From contig JAUXAL010000019.1 in assembly GCA_030619925.1 (NCBI GenBank), forward strand, positions 1 to 54,428: DNA of 54,428 nucleotides, in the 5' to 3' direction. The notes below the pieces were generated by a model. It saw only the letters and a list, made by a program, of their open reading frames with translations, had not been told where the DNA came from and did not search any database. This DNA is from Phycisphaerae bacterium. Lineage in GTDB: Bacteria > Planctomycetota > Phycisphaerae > Sedimentisphaerales > Anaerobacaceae. Below are positions 52,314 through 54,428 of the stretch, in pieces. How positions within the stretch are numbered: position 1 is the stretch's first letter; each line of letters begins with the position of its first letter. The position numbers were made by a program, and so were the translations under genes.

Positions 52314-53753
52314 CTAATTTGCGTTTGCCGAAGCGGCCCCCATAGAAACATCCTGGCGTACATCTAACTTTGGCACGGTGAAGCAGAGCTTGTTTTCTTT
52401 CCCGTTTGAAGTTTCAGCCCATAGACGTCCACCGTGCATTTCCACTAATTTTTTAGCTATCGGCAGGCCCAGAGCCAGGTCTTCTCGTCCTGCGTGAAAC
52501 TGTTCTTTAATCCATTCAGTGCGATTGGCAATCTTGTTTATCTCGTTACGTTCGACGGGCGGGCCGGCGTCTTCTATCTCCACTGCGAGCTCTTTGCCGG
52601 CATCTTTCACGTGCACGCTGATATGACTGTTTGCAGAAGAGAACTTTATCGCTCTGCTGAGAAGATTAGTCAGCACCTGTGCTATCCTGTGCGAATCGGC
52701 ATTGGCAACGGGTTCGGAATCAGGCATAAAGCTTTTCAGCTCAATGTTCTTTTCAGCCGCAAGCGGCGACAGAGCTTCTACAACTTGCGAGACTACCGAA
52801 CTGAAACCAAACTGCTCGCGCTGGAGCTCCATTTTACCGGCGTCGATTTTTGAAATATCAAGATAATCGCAGACAATCCTCTTGGCTTTGTCGATGTTCT
52901 CGTCAGCCAAAAGTTTCTGCAGTGTCTCTGTTACCATAATAGCCACTTCGTCCTTTAGCTGATTTCTTTTCTCCAATTTCAGATTTGCAGTTTTAAATTC
53001 ATCCTCTATAAGGATCTGTTCCGAGATGTCGCGAGCCACTGCAACAATTGCAACGTCGTGTCCGTTTGAATCTTTAATAGTTGATCTGGAAAGAGAGACC
53101 GGAAATATGCTGTCGTCCTTTCGTTTATGGTAAAACCCGACTTCCCAGGTGCTTCCAACAGTTCGGGTTTGGAAAACGCTTCTTGTATTCTTAGTTTGAT
53201 TTTTTCCTATCCAAAGGACATTACTGTCTTTTCCAACAATCTCTTCCTTCTTGTACCTGTAAGTTTTGCAGAATGCCTTATTAACGAAGATAATCTTGCT
53301 CTGCATGTCGGTAATATAGACACTGTCGTTTGTGCTCATAATAGCGCCTGAGAGCAATTGGAGTTTCTCTTCGGTCATCTTGAGTCTGACGGCGTTTTCG
53401 ACCGTTATTGGAACAGCTTTGAGATAGTTTTGGTCAAGGTCTTTTATCAGATAATCATAAGCGCCGGCCTTCCAGAGTTTGATAGCTGTTTCCTCATCAC
53501 CGGCTCCGGTGATAACTATAACGGGGGTGTCCTTCACCGAATCCAGGGTGTCAAATGCTGTGCCGTCCTTGAGTGAATGGTCGGAAATTACAATATCAAA
53601 CCGGTCGCAAGCCAATACGCTCCGAGCTTCTGAAATGGACCCGGCTATAACGTAATCGTATGGAATGGCGTTATTTTCCACAAAACGCTTAAAGGCCGCC
53701 TGATCCAGCTCACTGTCTTCGACGTATAAGATTTTGTATCTTGCATTTTCCAT
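52314..53753 (-). CDS. REC-PAS protein with degenerate histidine kinase domain
   Basis: A 479-residue protein. The receiver domain (about 1-118) is intact: EDSE at the start, the phospho-Asp in IVISDHSLKDG and the Lys in YLIKDL. A PAS domain follows (about 135-245). The kinase part is eroded: the HisKA helix LKDEVAIMVTETLQKLL has no His where the phosphoacceptor should be, the N box reads NLLSRAIKFS with Arg replacing the Mg-binding Asn, and the G1 box reads EDAGPP instead of DxGxG. The G2 box DLALGLPIAKKL is kept. It is therefore probably a pseudokinase or scaffold. ATG 53753 has GGAGG upstream, within the end of the preceding gene. Confidence 0.85.
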   Translation of the reverse strand: MENARYKILYVEDSELDQAAFKRFVENNAIPYDYVIAGSISEARSVLACDRFDIVISDHSLKDGTAFDTLDSVKDTPVIVITGAGDEETAIKLWKAGAYDYLIKDLDQNYLKAVPITVENAVRLKMTEEKLQLLSGAIMSTNDSVYITDMQSKIIFVNKAFCKTYRYKKEEIVGKDSNVLWIGKNQTKNTRSVFQTRTVGSTWEVGFYHKRKDDSIFPVSLSRSTIKDSNGHDVAIVAVARDISEQILIEDEFKTANLKLEKRNQLKDEVAIMVTETLQKLLADENIDKAKRIVCDYLDISKIDAGKMELQREQFGFSSVVSQVVEALSPLAAEKNIELKSFMPDSEPVANADSHRIAQVLTNLLSRAIKFSSANSHISVHVKDAGKELAVEIEDAGPPVERNEINKIANRTEWIKEQFHAGREDLALGLPIAKKLVEMHGGRLWAETSNGKENKLCFTVPKLDVRQDVSMGAASANAN

Positions 53754-53757
53754 AATC

Positions 53758-54177
53758 TTAGCCTCCATTTGGCAATTCGCTTAGAGTCCAGTACAGGTCG
53801 ATAGTCCTGACTGTCTCCACAAACTTTCCATAATCAACAGACTTGACCATATAACCGGCAGCACCAAGTTTAAAGCTTTCGACTACATCCCGTGCTGTCT
53901 TGGATGTAGTCAGCACTACAACAGGAATACTTTTTAGTGCCTCATCTGCTTTTGCGATTTTCAGAAATTCGATGCCGTTCATCTTCGGCATATTCAAATC
54001 CAAAAGAATAATACATGGCTTTTCATTACCCTCGCTTCTTAAATGCTTAAATGCTTCTTTACCATTCATCGAAGAGACTAACGGATTTGTAACCTTCAAC
54101 TCTTTAAATGCCCGCCTAACCGTCATTGCATCTACACGATCATCTTCGAGAAGCAATATTGGCTTCGAGTTTCGCAT
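53758..54177 (-). CDS. Single-domain response regulator (Rcp1/CheY-like)
   Basis: A 139-residue receiver domain: acidic pocket LLLEDDRVDA, phospho-Asp in IILLDLNMPKMNG, Thr in VVVLTTSKT and Lys in GYMVKSVDYG. It has no output domain and must signal by protein contact. The extended N-terminal pattern is that of Rcp1-type regulators, which pair with PAS/phytochrome kinases. GAGGGGG lies before ATG 54177. It overlaps the start region of the REC-PAS gene and follows the STAS gene by 28 bases, so all four genes likely form one operon. Confidence 0.93.
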   Translation of the reverse strand: MRNSKPILLLEDDRVDAMTVRRAFKELKVTNPLVSSMNGKEAFKHLRSEGNEKPCIILLDLNMPKMNGIEFLKIAKADEALKSIPVVVLTTSKTARDVVESFKLGAAGYMVKSVDYGKFVETVRTIDLYWTLSELPNGG

Positions 54178-54205
54178 TTGCAACCCCCTCGGTCAGCTTC
54201 GCTGG

Positions 54206-54428
54206 CTAACCGACCATCTGCAGACTTGCCAAGGCAACGAACTTGTCATCAACAAGTTCGAAAATTCCATCAAGACCCGTTACTGTAAAGATGCCTTTGG
54301 TTGCAGCGGCGACGCTGCAAAAAACAAGCCTGCGCCCACAATCGGCCAATAACTTGTGCAACTTCAGTAGCTTCGAGAGGCTTGAAGAGGTCACAATATC
54401 GACGCGGGAAAAATCAACTACCACGTCG
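54206..54428 (-). CDS. STAS-domain anti-sigma factor antagonist, 5' end cut by window
   Basis: The C-terminal 74 residues of a STAS protein. VVDFSRVDIVTSSSLSKLL holds the usual Asp-Ser-Ser phosphoacceptor pattern, followed by LVFCSVAAATKGIF and a short helix. Such proteins of the SpoIIAA type bind an anti-sigma kinase and release a sigma factor, or act in a stress module. The start lies beyond the window. It is the first visible gene of the four-gene sensory operon. Confidence 0.85.
   Translation of the reverse strand, partial: DVVVDFSRVDIVTSSSLSKLLKLHKLLADCGRRLVFCSVAAATKGIFTVTGLDGIFELVDDKFVALASLQMVG

Overview
The window reads as a chromosomal segment of an anaerobic bacterium of the PVC group, most likely a planctomycete of the Phycisphaerae type. 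That placement is inference. It rests on several type II pseudopilins of the planctomycete kind (41 kDa-independent, N-terminal prepilin motif plus a long soluble domain), a secreted protein ending in dockerin-like calcium-binding repeats that finish in a His-Trp, and an unusually dense load of short intergenic repeats. No rRNA or tRNA gene was seen, so the taxonomy cannot be confirmed from this window.

Layout. 1-5.5 kb: a perfect heptamer array, then a four-gene pseudopilin operon (GspH-, GspI-, GspJ- and GspK-like). 5.5-12.3 kb: an accessory stretch with an inositol-monophosphatase-family enzyme, a DUF2752 membrane protein, a protein-like tandem repeat, an AT-rich KAP-family P-loop NTPase, a repeat graveyard with a perfect 42-bp palindrome and a duplicated 3' end of a pseudopilin gene. 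12.4-18.1 kb: serA, a phosphohexomutase, a CDF transporter, a small Cys-rich protein and a histone-deacetylase-family enzyme. 18.2-24.6 kb (+): a promoter followed by a three-gene NAD(P)-linked formate dehydrogenase operon. 24.6-43.9 kb (-): a complete Wood-Ljungdahl operon, in transcription order cooC2-acsA-acsB-acsC-acsV-cooC1-acsD-acsE-fhs-folD-(four-helix ORF)-[NiFe] hydrogenase small and large-metV-metF. 44-47.1 kb (-): DUF3786, a MobB/MobA-like fusion, an NTPase and a membrane protein. 47.1-49.1 kb: the dockerin-like protein and another pseudopilin. 49.4-54.4 kb (-): a sensory operon (STAS protein, response regulator, REC-PAS pseudokinase, PAS histidine kinase).

How it works together. 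Formate dehydrogenase (Mo/W-bis-MGD, with MobA encoded nearby), Fhs, FolD and MetF/MetV form the methyl branch. AcsE and the corrinoid protein AcsC/AcsD carry the methyl group to AcsB, AcsA makes CO, the two CooC ATPases mature the nickel sites, and AcsV re-reduces inactive corrinoid. The formate dehydrogenase diaphorase is a NuoF-GltD fusion that could touch both NAD and NADP pools. A cytosolic-looking [NiFe] hydrogenase lies directly before metV-metF, which suggests H2-driven methylene-THF reduction.

The most unusual content is between the genes. Nearly every gap of the Wood-Ljungdahl operon carries a degenerate tandem repeat with a 7-base period, each with its own word, and several fold back as inverted arms. 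In one of them an S23/23S-rRNA-intervening-sequence-type four-helix ORF sits between the two arms, an architecture like an rRNA intervening sequence but inside a metabolic mRNA. Separately, an 83-bp palindromic element with a 4-bp direct repeat has inserted in frame into the leader of a pseudopilin and has rebuilt the prepilin-peptidase site.
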